Positions 12,160 through 23,319 of a DNA stretch of 64,000 nucleotides are shown piece after piece (positions within the stretch are counted from its first letter, which is position 1; every line of letters starts with the position of its first letter). Under the pieces are notes generated by a model. The model did no database searches, was not told the DNA's origin, and saw nothing but the letters and a program-made list of their open reading frames with translations. The DNA is from Podocnemis expansa (Eukaryota > Chordata > Testudines > Podocnemididae). The DNA lies in the NCBI GenBank assembly GCA_007922195.1, contig ML681971.1, positions 62,001 to 126,000 of the forward strand, written 5' to 3'. Made by a program: the position numbers and the translations under genes.

Positions 12160-12535
12160 ATCTTAAAAGTCTTTAAATCATTATTAGAAGACTTTAATAA
12201 CTCAGTCAGAGGTTAGGGATTTATTGTAGGGGGTGAGGGTGGTTAAGGTTCTGTGGTCTGCATAGTGCAGGAGGTTGGAAGTACTTGATGATCATATTGG
12301 TTCTTTCTGACCTTAGAGCAGGGGTCTCAAAACTCAAATCACCACGAGGGCCGCATCAGGATTAGTATGTTAGCCCAAGGGCCACATCACTGAAACCTTT
12401 TTATACAACAATATTGCAAATATTGGTAATGAGAGGGTCATTGTGGGCCACAGGAAATAGCTTCAGGGGCCGCATGCAACCTACAGGCCATGTGTTTGAG
12501 ACCCCTCCCTTAGAGTTTATGAGTCTAAGAGAGAT
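12160..12535 (+). repeat. CR1 3'UTR fragment split by a hAT
   Basis: The text TTTAATAACTCAGTCAGAGG, GGATTTATTGTAGGGGGTGA, GTTCTGTGGTCTGCATAGTG and GATGATCATATTGGTTCTTT is the standard plus-strand CR1 3' untranslated end. The tail is interrupted inside TCTGACCTTAGAG by the hAT at 12319-12507 and resumes at CCTTAGAGTTTATGAGTCT. A longer copy of the same UTR lies at 34585-34905. Confidence 0.78.
12319..12507. mobile_element. Short hAT MITE (189 bp) nested in a CR1 tail
   Basis: It begins CAGGGGTCTCAAAACTCAAA and ends GTTTGAGACCCCTC, the last G changed to C. The duplication CCTTAGAG is exact (12311-12318 and 12508-12515). It belongs to the family at 9617, 14734 and 46856. It inserted after the CR1, so the CR1 fragment is older. 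Confidence 0.92.
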
Positions 12536-13027
12536 TTTTTTGGGTGGCAGAGGAGCAGCAGAGATACAGCTAGGTTTCCTCCCTCTTTCTCAGTGTCTGG
12601 CTTGCAGGTATGTGGTTGCTGCTATTTTGCAGTAGAGATTATCTGACAATCTCCCTCCACCCCATGCACTGAGCTGACCCCTCCATGTGGGTTGCCAGTG
12701 ACCGGTCATGGGCATGCTGCTCTGCAGTGGGGAACCAGGGAGTCCCCTTCCTCAGGCACACATCTGTTCCTTTCTCCCCTCCCATCTCCACTATCTGTGT
12801 TAGGAGCCATACCCTCCATTGCAGGCTGGGCACAGTGCCTACCCTGTCAGCCAGCCACCCCTTGCTAGCTAAAGCATGACGCTGCTGGTGGTAGCCAGAC
12901 TCATTCAGCCAACTGGGGACTCCCTGGCCCATTTCACCCAAATCTGGGATTCCCCCAACCCACTCTCCCTGCCACATGGCTGCCCCTCCCCTTCTGAAGC
13001 ACCCTTAACCCTTCATATGCCATAGCC

Positions 13028-13314
13028 CAGAGGTTCCCAACCCCTTTATGTGGACTACAACATTCCCATTGAAAGCTTTTGTGGACCACCATGTAAACAA
13101 ACCATTTTAAACATTTTTACAATAGCCTATGGCTGACAGGAGTCAAACTTGTATATCAAGGGGTATTAGAAATGCAGCTATTTCTAATAATTTATTACAC
13201 TCACTCAGAAACATATTGAACTCATCATACTATATTTACCTGCATTAATGATCTCCTCCTCACACTCACAGACCACCTGCAGTACCCTCGTGGACCACAG
13301 GTTGGGAACCACTG
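13028..13314. mobile_element. hAT MITE of the CAGAGGTTCCCAACC family (287 bp)
   Basis: The terminal repeats are CAGAGGTTCCCAACC and GGTTGGGAACCACTG. The duplication CCATAGCC is exact (13020-13027 and 13315-13322). The inside is A+T-rich and non-coding, with GTGGACCACCATG near one end and TCGTGGACCACAG near the other as sub-terminal complements. Confidence 0.92.
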
Positions 13315-13325
13315 CCATAGCCCAA

Positions 13326-13351
13326 CCCCCCCCCCCCCCCCCCCCCCCCCC
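13326..13351. repeat. Poly-C homopolymer (26 C)
   Basis: Twenty-six uninterrupted C residues begin 4 bp after the target duplication of the preceding hAT. It may have grown from a C-rich flank. Its true length is uncertain in any assembly. Confidence 0.95.
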
Positions 13352-14733
13352 ACCTTTCCCGGAGGCGTCTGTCACCAGTACCTTCCATCTTAGACCAAAC
13401 TTGCCTTGGCGTCACCACCGCCACACTGGAGTAGGAGGCATTCTCTCACTGGTTGCAGGATAACTGGGCCCTGTGGGCTGAGCTGGTGCTGTGGCAGTCC
13501 CAGGGCTGAGCAGAACATGCCAGGCCTGCCACCAGTGACAAGCACCAGCAAGGTCCTCAGTTCCCGCAACATCCCTGGGGAGGCAGAGGCCAGGAGACAT
13601 TGCTTATATGTATGCAATAATTAAAGTGAATAATTTTCCTCTGGAAGCGTTAAGAGTGGGCCACAGTGCTTCAAGGGAAAGTGTTTAGGAACCCTGCTCT
13701 AGAAAACATCACAAGCACTTTCCAGCCAAGGTCTCCTGCTCCAAACTGACTGCTCCTACAAAGGCTGCTGTGTTCTGGGGTTCTCCTTCTGGAGGGTGTT
13801 CCTCCCCTGCGCTGCACCAAGCTATGGGCCAGGGCGGGTCCCAAGAGGTGTAAATTCATCGGACTTCACATGGACCCTTCACTCATCCTGAACCAGCCTC
13901 TCACCTAACACCACTCTGGATGGTCACCAATGGAAACAGCTAAGGATTCAGAGCTAGTGACTGGCCAAACGAGACATTAACCCAAACCCCAGACCATCTC
14001 CCACAGTGCCAAAACCTTGCAATGTCAGTAGGCCTGTAAGCTCTCCAGGGACCATGTCTTACTCCGTATTTGTACAGTGCTGAATACAAGGGGGTCCCAA
14101 CCCCTTGCACATGGTCACCAGCCATGCTGGTCACAGAGCTAAGTCCAGAAGCAGCAGACACCCTGTAAACCAGGACATCCTCTTAGCAATGGAGGGACAA
14201 GCTGCATTTCACAACACGCCAACTCGGTTTCTCCTTTAGGCAGATCAGCCAGTCGAAAAAAGGTGGCTAATTGCGGGAGGTAGGAGAAAAGCAGTTCATC
14301 ATCTTGGTTTTAAGGAAGTGGATAATATGCTTGACTAGAAAGCTAAAGCTTGATTCCATGACACTGTAAGTGCTCCCATGATGACCCCGTTAAAGAGCAA
14401 ACAAACCCCAGAGCTGGCATCCTGCCAGGATTAAAGACCCCACACAAATACCAGGTAGCACCACTCCCTTGCAGACACTGCACTAAGCTCAGCTCGCCTC
14501 CAAGCCACCAGCAAGAGTGCAGCATTACAAAAGGCTGCAAGCTGGCTCTTTGGAGATGAAGGGGCCAAAACTGAACAGCAAGTCTCCATCAGGTGAACAG
14601 GGAACAGACAAACTCAGCCAATTTTCAGAGCTGCGCTGGGGCTGCAGGAAGTTCTGTGCTCACAGACAGCTCTGCGACCCTTTCTCTTACACAGAATGCA
14701 CCCTGGCCCTCTCCCCCTGCCCAGAATATACAT

Positions 14734-14897
14734 CAGGGAACTCAAATCACCACAAGGGCCGCATGAGGACTAGTACATTAGCCTGACGGCCGCACGACTA
14801 AAACCTTTCCGTACAACAATATTGCAAATATCAGTAATGATAGTGTTGTTGCGGGCCGCAGGACATGACTTTAGGGCCCACATGTTTGAGACCCCTG
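14734..14897. mobile_element. Short hAT MITE (164 bp), terminal deletion
   Basis: It begins CAGGGAACTCAAATCACCAC, lacking about 8 bp of the family terminus, and ends GTTTGAGACCCCTG. The flanks ATATACAT and ATAAACAC match at 6 of 8. The body (GGGCCGCATGAGGACTAGTA) is the family of 9617, 12319 and 46856. Confidence 0.82.
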
Positions 14898-15907
14898 ATA
14901 AACACACACCTTCTGGGTCCAGGACTGGGCTGTGAACTCCAAGCCACGAGCCTGCCAATCCAAGTCCTGGCAAAGATGAGTAGCCCAGCATGGTTCTCAC
15001 CCTGTCTTCTCTGCCCGCTTTGTCACCCTACTAGTGAGCACCCACTTCTGGTATGTGCCTTCCTGTGCTGCTCCTTTAGCACTGGGGATGGTGATCAGTG
15101 CTGGATAGATGCCTCACATCAATTCCAAAGTACTCAGCATCAAGTCTGAACACCCCACTTGGAGGCTGGTCTGAGAGACGACTCTACCTGATTGTTCTCA
15201 GTCTACTGTCCTGTCCATGTTTAGTATTAGGTCAGAATCCTTTATAGATCCCACACTTATCTCACCTGTGAGCCTTTCCTGGGTATTTCAGGCAGGGCTG
15301 GTGAGGGTCATTCACTAGCACAGGCTTCTTGCATGATTCATAAGGTCTGAAGCCCAGGGACCAGAGCATGCTCTGTACCTGGGACCATGACCCCCATGAA
15401 GGCATATCTATTATATACAGGTAAACTAAGAACTGAACTAACTTACTTTTAACCAGGTACACTAACTGGGCTAGAGGAGCTTGCCAAAGCAATAAGACAC
15501 ACCATCCACTATCCCAGGTGGCAAGAAGGAACCAGGGTAAGGCCCCTTATACCACATGCAACCCCGACAGCGCTAGAGCTGGCTCTATGGATAGCCCTGA
15601 GAGAACAATCTCCAGCTTGGGTGCATGTGGCACACACCCTGACCTGAAATGGGCACAAGGGAGCACTCAAAGAAGCACGTGAGTTTGCATTTCTAAAGTG
15701 AATTTCATGTTGTGACTGGCAGCCCTGGAGACTGACGGCCTTTGTTTAGTTACAGAGCAGAGAGTAGCAGGGAAAGGCACCTAGCCCACCACACATCCCA
15801 TGCCCCAGTGTGGACCTGACAGCCCCACAGCCCATTTGGTCCTTGACGCCAGCCACAACAGGGACAATCGCAACGGTGTTTGAGATGCAAGCACATGTCC
15901 CCTAGCA

Positions 15908-16089
15908 CAGTGGTTTTCAAACTTAGCGTTGGGGCTCAGTATTGGGTTGCAGACCCACAGGTACTGGTTTGTGGCACTCCCTGCTTCTGCCACCAAAAGA
16001 GTGGAATTCATTGCCCAAAGATGTAATTGTTGGATCGCGGCCATAATGTTTTTCAACTGGGTCCTGAGGAAAAAATTTGAAAACCCCTG
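15908..16089. mobile_element. hAT MITE, left member of a tandem pair (182 bp)
   Basis: It begins CAGTGGTTTTCAAACTTAGC and ends TTTGAAAACCCCTG. The flanks are CCCTAGCA (15900-15907) and CCCTAGGA (16090-16097). It is the same family, in opposite orientation, as the element at 44949: both contain the motif CAACAATTACATCTTTG or its complement. Confidence 0.9.
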
Positions 16090-16097
16090 CCCTAGGA

Positions 16098-16285
16098 CAG
16101 TGGTTCTCAACCTTTTGTGGGCTGCAACACACTTGGCCGCAATATGCTGCCCTCAAGAGACGCCAATCCATAAGCCCACCCCCCCCCCCCAGCCAAATCC
16201 AGCCATTTCACTGGCTCTCCAAAACACACTTACCACAGTGTTGCAACACAATAGTGTGTCCCAACACAGTGGTTGAGAACTGCTG
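16098..16285. mobile_element. hAT MITE, right member of a tandem pair (188 bp)
   Basis: It begins CAGTGGTTCTCAACCTTTTG and ends GTTGAGAACTGCTG. The duplication CCCTAGGA is exact (16090-16097 and 16286-16293). Its left duplication is also the right duplication of the neighbour, so it inserted into the target-site copy left by the earlier element. Confidence 0.92.
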
Positions 16286-17034
16286 CCCTAGGAAATGGGC
16301 CGCTCCCTCAACATTTTGCATAGAAACCAATGATTGGTCACCAATCAGAGCGGCAAGTCAACAGCTCCACAGGGCCAACTACCATTCAGCCCAGTGTCTT
16401 ACTGTTAGACATCTTGATCCGTGGAAAGTTGCAGCACACTCAAGGCAGCCAGTGAACTCAGTACATGACTAAAGTCTTGAGAAGCGACAGATGACAGCAC
16501 ACCTAAGAGGATGGGAGAGAACCAGGTGGTCTTCAGAAAAGGAGTGGATAAGCAGTGAGCTCCTCCCATGTGTGTAAAGCTAAGCCAATGTCTGCTGTGC
16601 CTTGACCAACTAGAAAGGTCTGCTGCCAAGCTGCAAAAGCCATAAGAAAGTCTGATGTGGGAATGGCAGAACTGGCAGTGAAGGCATACGAAGGGCAGTC
16701 CTGTTGCTGCTATGTCTAACACCTATCCTCAGTAAAATAACTCCAGATGCAACGGCCACTTGGTTTCCAGAGAGTAAAAGAGACATGAGCAGCAGGCAGC
16801 ACCAGGGTCATGAAGAGTCAGTCTGCCAGCTGCTCTTTCTGCTTTTATTGATAGAGCTATAAAATCGGTGTCTGGAGGGAACGCAGGGGACTCTTTGGAG
16901 TTCAAAATGTCTTTGATAGCAAGTGTCTTGAAATATTACACAGAGGGGATCTCTGCACCAGCTCTTGGACTGGGGATGAGATTAAGGCCTCCCTTGAAGC
17001 TGGTATGCATGGGGGGGGAGTGGTACCACATGGG

Positions 17035-17170
17035 GCGCCACAGAACTCACAGACTGGAAGGTCAGAAGGGACCAGTATGATCATCTAATCTGACCTCATA
17101 CACAATGCAGGCCACAGAACCTCACCTACCTCCTCCTGCAAGGACTTGAACTGGGGACAACTTAACTCAC
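17035..17170 (-). repeat. CR1 3' end fragment, minus strand
   Basis: CAGACTGGAAGGTCAGAAGG, ACCAGTATGATCATCTAATC and TGACCTCATACACAATGCAG are the reverse complement of the CR1 3' end seen at 34585. The segment is short and 5'-truncated. Confidence 0.75.
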
Positions 17171-17355
17171 TGTTTGGATTCATGATTGAAAAGCAGGAGT
17201 GAAGTGCCCACCCGTGAGCTCTGCAGGTGATGTTACACCCGGGTCCAGGAATGCACCGCAACTCTTTGGTGCAGCACCAGGAGTGCAAAGCAGCCTTCAG
17301 TAATCTCTCTTGCAACCAGGGATCCTCCACTGACAATTTCCAAAGGAGCAGCCAT

Positions 17356-17438
17356 GCATCTGATGAAGTGGGATTTTCTCCTATGAAAGCTCATGCAATA
17401 AATAGATGTTAGTTTTTAAGTGCCACAGGACTTCTTGC
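17356..17438 (+). repeat. Penelope-type terminal fragment
   Basis: It reads GCATCTGATGAAGTGGGATT, CTATGAAAGCTCATGCAATA, AATAGATGTTAGTTTTTAAG and TGCCACAGGACTTCTTGCTT. This is the common reptilian tail repeat that accompanies the Penelope-like relic at 36.7-38.1 kb. Confidence 0.55.
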
Positions 17439-17959
17439 TTCTTCCACTGGCAATGACTCCAAAGCCAAGGAAGAGGCCATGCCTAGTGCTTTCCTGTAGC
17501 TTAACCCCTCTGTCAGCCAGCTCACCAAAGAGCACTGAGGCTGCTGGAGGCTGGCACAGGTTAGCACGGTCTGCACCTGAGAACCAGACCAGAGCAGAGA
17601 GGCCCCCGGTTCAGGGATGGCAAAAAGTATCTCTGTGTGCTTCATCCAGCCTCAACCAAACTAAGCACTCCTTAAACGCAGCCAGCCCCAAACTGGGGGG
17701 ACTTGCCAATTCAGAGCTTATCAAAACCTACAGCCACCAAGATGAAGGGCTGAAAATAATGGGCTGTTCCAACTGAACCACAAACTAACATTCAGGAGGA
17801 ACTAATCAGACAGACAGAATGGGTGGAAGTAACTTAGAAGCAGTGCTGCTGGAACAGACGGGAGACATGAGCTGGCAGGGCCTGGACATGCCATCTGGGC
17901 ATCATATCACAACCCAAGTCAGCTAGCAACCTTGCTCTCAAGAGATGGCGCTTGCATTC

Positions 17960-18345
17960 AGTTCTGGACCCTGCATTACCCCAAAATATTGATGAATTAA
18001 ATCTGAGGTAGTTCAGAGAAGAGGAGCAAAAATAATTAGGATGCTGAAGAGAAAGACTTTGAAGAAGAGATTAAAGGAGCTACAGACGCATAACAGCTCA
18101 GTGGGGATGCGATCATAATCTATAACAGGAAGGATGCAAACACCAGAGGAGAGAGGCAATTATTCAGGATGATACCAGGAGCAGGAGGTAATGAGGACAA
18201 ATGGGTGGAATTAAGGAAGGGAGCATTTTAAGAAAGAAGTTAGGCAAAACTTCATGGCCATGCAGCATTTTGGATCACAGGAAAGGATTATTCCTGCTGT
18301 GTTTGGGGAAATGGGACTGGCTAACCATGTGATTTAACTACCCCC
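17960..18345 (+). repeat. CR1/L3-type LINE relic
   Basis: The stretch starting CAGTTCTGGACCCTGCATTA and continuing GAGGAGCAAAAATAATTAGG, with a following AGGCAAAACTTCATGGCCAT, follows the order of the C-terminal RT region of CR1-group LINEs. The peptide there would be QFWxP ... RxKxI. No frame is intact. Confidence 0.55.
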
Positions 18346-21300
18346 AGCTTCCACACAGAATCTGTGGCCAGGCTTGGAACAGATCCTGGTGTTTCAAGCA
18401 TCTGTCTAGCAGTTTTGCTGCAAGACCACTGTCGGCTGTAACCTTTGGAAAGTTTCCACATCACATAGTAGCCATGACACAGAGCCATAGTGAAATTCCT
18501 TTGTGGTGTCACAGTGAAGCAACTCACCTTTGTGATTGGACCAGCAGTGCATAAACCCTAAGAATAGGAATCTAAAAAAAATTCTACATTTGACATTATT
18601 TTACTTTACAAAGGAGGGCTAGCTAGCTGGAGTGTTTGAAATACAGCTTCCCTGATGAAGAACTCTGATAGCCCTTGGCTAAAACGACATGCTGTATTTA
18701 GGGGCTTGTCGCCTGGCAGCCTAGGCACCAGGTGCCAAGAAGTGTGCTCTGCATGGATACCTCTCAGAATGGTTAGGAAAACACTAATAATAAAAAAAAA
18801 TTTTTTGAATAAATCCTTGTGAACAAAGCTGTGTCTTTCAGGTCACCTGGCAGACATCCTATGACATGACAATCACTCGGGGGAACTTGGCTTTAGTGAG
18901 TAATAGGAGATCACCTAAAATGCCTCTGTTATCCCTGGTCAGCTGAACAGCTTAGACAGCCAGGTACCCCCACACACCACTACAGATCAAGAAGCAGATT
19001 AGAGAGATTGCCACTAGGTCTTGGGTTCAAAGAATTCTGAGTACACATCACAGGTGCCACAAGAATACACTGAAAATTATTTTACACATATGCCATATAC
19101 ATGGACTACTAGGTATTAGCAGATACATTATTTCTGAGCCACAGGGAGGCGTGTGTATTTCAGATGTGATAAGCAGTGAAGTCTAGAAGGCGTTTCAGAT
19201 CTATTTATCTCTCAGCTGAGAGAAGACATCTTCTTTCCATCTATTAAATATTCAAGACCCCATTTCGGTATGATTTGCACGTTCCTGTCCTTGCAGACTG
19301 TGTGTTTAGGAGGCTGCCCGCTGGCTCTTATCTCTTCCTCTCCATGGGTTCTGCTCAAGTTGCCGGGAGAGATTCTATTGGTTTCCAGTCACAAAGCCAG
19401 CTCTGTCTGATTGACTGATCAGAAGATTATAGAAGAGGGTGAGCAAGAAATAAAGTGAATCACATGCTGTGCTGGGGCATCCCATGCATACTCCACTCAC
19501 ATGGGTGGCTTACAGATACGGCACACACACGGTTAAGAGGCAGCTCTGGGCTAAAAGAGCAAGCAGAGGGTTGGGATTTGAGACAGCTATGTTCTTTCCC
19601 AACCCACTCAGACAAGTCACATCTGTACCTCAGTTTCCTCATCATTTAAATACAAATCAAAGGTGATTAAACACTGAGAGCTCCAGCCTTCTCTCCACAG
19701 TCTCCTATGCCTGGGATAGCTTCCCAGACTCTTTGCAATCAGACCTATCTCTCATATTGCTGAAGACATGCCTTCCAGCCAGGGCTCCAGCATCTCCTTC
19801 CTTGCTCCAGACACTGCTCGGGAAAAGGAACATGATTTTTCCATAGCAACTAGCATATCTTGTGATCACACTGCTGTATCCACAACAGTCAGGTGGAGGA
19901 TGCAAGCCACACACATTTGCAAATAAAATACCCAGAGACAAAGGGAGAAAGGAACTGCTTACAGCAGTAGCTCACTGTAAGCACAAGCAACATTCAGATA
20001 GTTTGGCATTTTGCTTTGGTTGCTGTATGCTGAATGTGCCAGGTTTGAACCACTGATGGCTGGAGCAATTTTGGTGGGAAGTCCCCTTCAGGGTGGTGTT
20101 TGGATGGCTTTGTTTACTAGAATCAAATCAATGTGTCTCCAGACCCCGGGTTCCCAAGACAGCACCTCCTGCCTCCTGTTACAAGCCATGGTCACATGCC
20201 GCACATGCTCCCTGTCTACAAGCTGCAGCTGGCTTCTTCTGCCACTTCAGCATCTTAATTAGTGTGTGTACATGAACTTGGAGGCTCTTCCCACACAGGA
20301 ATTGTTACAGTGCACTATCTTGTGGAAGGCAATGTCCTCTTTGCCCTTAACCGCTGATGGGTGCTCACTGCTGACAGAGCATCAGTGACTGCACCCCCGA
20401 AATGCTGATACTCTCTACCTCCAGCCCCAGGCTACATTAAATCAACAGAGCCTAAGCTGAGACCAGCAAACTCAGATCATGATTCTATGATTCTGTGTAA
20501 CATCAGTTTAGTTTTAGATCCTAGCCTCAGGAGGTGAAAGCCAAGCATCTGGCCCTGGCTCCCCATTTTTCCTTTCTGATCAAATCCCTCTAGATGCCTC
20601 CTGCCTAATCAAGAGTAATTGGCAGGCAAGCTGTGATATGTTCCCAAGGCCCCTGCAGGGCTCACTTAGCTGGCCCAGCTGGAGAGCTCTGTGCAGGCAA
20701 ACTGTTCCTCCAGCGCTCGGGGAAACGTTCCAGCCCTGAGTTAGGTTTTGATACGCTGCTTTGCAAAGAACCCTGCCACAGCACTAGACTGTTTAGCGAA
20801 CACCAGATCGATAATTCCAGTTTGGCCTGGAGCTGTGGTATTAAACACTACCAATCTGTAACACAGAGAACATAAATTATAATACAGCACAAGACACTTT
20901 CCCTCGCACTTGGACTTCTGCACATTTGAGTCAGGCCCTCAGCATTACTCCTGGCAAGGGGCTCCCCTTTCCATCCCTGCCAGAAATACTCACCCCTGGA
21001 TATATCATTTCTCTAAAAATCAACTGATAATCAAGCAGTGAACCTGTGCCTAGGATGCCGCATGCAGGTTCCTCCCAAGGGCAAGGAGCTAAACACTGTA
21101 TAGTGCTTGAGGGGGTCTTGCTGGTCCAGCTAACTCAGCGGGCTATTGGTAACAACCAACAGCCTAACTAGTCTGACTGCAGAATCAATTGCTAATAGGG
21201 AAGCTGAACATCAGTGGAGAAATAAATTAGCTAGAGTCGAAGCTGCCTATAGCTCACCCTATCACGGGCCTATTATCTACAGCTTGCCTATTTGTGCAGA

Positions 21301-21510
21301 CTGCGGGAAAGAGCAGAGATCGGGGATGCTTTTCTAGTAAGTCTAAGGGGAAAGAACAGACTTGAGATTAGAAACACAAGCCTGTCCAACTGGCATGGTG
21401 CCGTGCACTCTGGATGCTCCTGGGCAATGGACTAAATCCGAGAGCAGTGCTTTGCTAAACTCTCTGGGCTGCTCCTTTCAAGAAGCACAGTTAATATTGC
21501 TCATCTAGAT
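18346..21510. other. Mostly non-repetitive intronic sequence
   Basis: I see no coding sequence. A MIR-like tail (GTACCTCAGTTTCCTCATCA) lies at about 19560-19655. A CR1-tail-like ATTCTATGATTCTGTG lies at about 20480. Two stretches, about 19090-19440 and 20560-20880, look like candidate conserved non-coding DNA and are raised as findings. Confidence 0.5.
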
Positions 21511-21665
21511 CAGCGGTTCTCAGCCACTGTGTCAGGACACATTCCTGTGTCACCACACAGCAGTAAGTGCATCGTGGAGAGCTGGATAGATAGCTGGATT
21601 TGGCCTGGGGGGAGTGGGATAGTGTGTCCTGTAGGGTCACAACACACAAAAGTTGAGACCCCCTG
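21511..21665. mobile_element. Diverged short hAT element (155 bp)
   Basis: It begins CAGCGGTTCTCAGCCACTGT and ends GTTGAGACCCCCTG. The flanks ATCTAGAT and GTGTAGAA match at only 5 of 8, so the copy is old or one boundary has drifted. It is related to the element at 16098 (both carry GGTCACAACACAC or GCAACACACTTGG sub-termini). Confidence 0.68.
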
Positions 21666-22192
21666 GTGTAGAAGGACAAGCCACAAGCAAAAGTAAGCAA
21701 TAAAACAGCTTCAATTAATATCAACCCAACTAGGAGTTGGAGTTTTGTTCCAGACAAATTAAAGTTTCCTACAGTTTCCATCCGCTCATTTGGGGTTCTG
21801 TTTTTATGCTGCAAAACCCAAAGAGCATCCTGGACCATGTTAAACCAACACTTCAAAATGAGAGCTCTTCCACTTTCACAACAAGCCAAGGCCTAACTCT
21901 TAACAGCCAATTTTAATGAGCTAGGAAGTAGCTGTCATCAAAAGAATAAGTATATACCAGTCACTACGCAGAGCTCTCTTGACACACTGCAATACTTGCT
22001 TGTACTTCCAAACAGGAAATACCATACAGTGGTACCCATGATACTACACCTATTTCCTATTTTAACTACAGTATACGGAAACAGTGTTCCAGTTACCACT
22101 ACATAAAAATGCTGTCCTTAATAGCAGCCACTGTGTCTTGGAAGACAAAGACACTGGCTACCATCTGCATTCAGCCAACTCATGCTGTAGAA

Positions 22193-22676
22193 GCAGCGGC
22201 TCCCAACCAGTGTGCTGGGGCACCCTGGCGTGCCGCAGGAACACCCAAAGCATGCCATGAGCATGCCCGAGAGCTGCAGTTAAAGTTCCCTCCCAGCTCA
22301 GCCCAGCCACCTGTGCTGTGCAGGGCTGGGAAAAGGCAGGGGTTAAAGTAAGGGGGAAGGCACTGGAACACAGTTCCAGGCCCCCTATTTTTAGGCAGGC
22401 AGCATTCTGGCCCTCTAAAAATAGAAGAAGCCACCAGAATGGGGAGTTCCAGGGGTCCCCCTAAAAATAGCAGAAGCAGCCCAAACACAGCGTTCAGGAG
22501 GCCCTACCTTAAACCTGACTCCACCTTAAGCCCAGCCAGCAGAGAGCTGGGGGAGGCTGGGAGTGTGTGAATCTCCCCTTGCAGGGCGGAGCAGCTTGTG
22601 TCAGCCAGCCTGCAAACAGCCCAGGTAAGGCCTTTGGGGGTGGAGGGGCCGCTGCTGGGGGTTGTGTGGGGCAGAG

Positions 22677-22729
<53 letters not shown>

Positions 22730-23311
22730 AGAGGGTATGTGGCTGGGGTTGTGGGATGGCTGTAGGGGGGGGCTGTCGCTGGGGGCTGGAGGGTCCATCA
22801 CAGGCAGAAGAAGGCTGGGGGAGGGGAGGATGGACCCCCTGGGGTGGGAGGGAGCAGCAGTGGGTGAGGATTTGCCCTAGGTGGCAGGGAGCCACTGTGG
22901 AAAAGGGGGAAGTGGGTGCTGCACCATGCTCCCCTGCCCTAACTTCCCACTCCCCAGGCTCCCCCTGTCGCCCCACAAAGCCACTCCTGTTCTCCCTTCC
23001 TCTCTCACCACCCTTGTGCTGTTCCCCACATGGCTGCCCTTGTCCTTGTTTGCCACCCCCGTGCTACTCTGCTCTCTAGACTCACTCCTGCCACTGCACA
23101 CAACTCCAGACCTCCCCTGTTTTACTACCCTGCTCTGCTACACCTACTACCCCACATAGCAACATTTCTAAAACACTGTGCCATGGTCCATAAACATTCG
23201 TAAGTAATTTAAGTTAATTTGAATATTCATGAGTTTTTTAATAGTGGTGTGCCTTGACAAATTTGAAGGTCTCAAGGTGTGCCACGGCAGAGAAAAGGTT
23301 GGGAAACACTG
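22193..23311. mobile_element. 1.1-kb non-autonomous hAT with (GT)n
   Basis: It begins GCAGCGGCTCCCAACCAGTG and ends AGGTTGGGAAACACTG. The flanks are CTGTAGAA (22185-22192) and CTGTAGAG (23312-23319). It contains the CTATTTTTAGGCAGGCAGCA block, a (GT)24 tract at 22679-22726, a G-rich centre, a C-rich stretch and GAATATTCATGAGTTTTTTA near the right end. A second copy occupies 38822-42145 but is split by a CR1. Long frames inside are low-complexity only. Confidence 0.85.
22679..22726. repeat. (GT)24 microsatellite
   Basis: Forty-eight bp of uninterrupted GT lie inside the 1.1-kb hAT. The second copy of the element has only short interrupted GTGTGTG at the matching place (about 39251), so the tract expanded in this copy. 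Confidence 0.97.
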
Positions 23312-23319
23312 CTGTAGAG

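Noticed and set aside
22509..22976. 155-codon frame with a run of His-Thr
   Set aside because: The run is the translated (GT)n/(AC)n microsatellite within a non-autonomous hAT.
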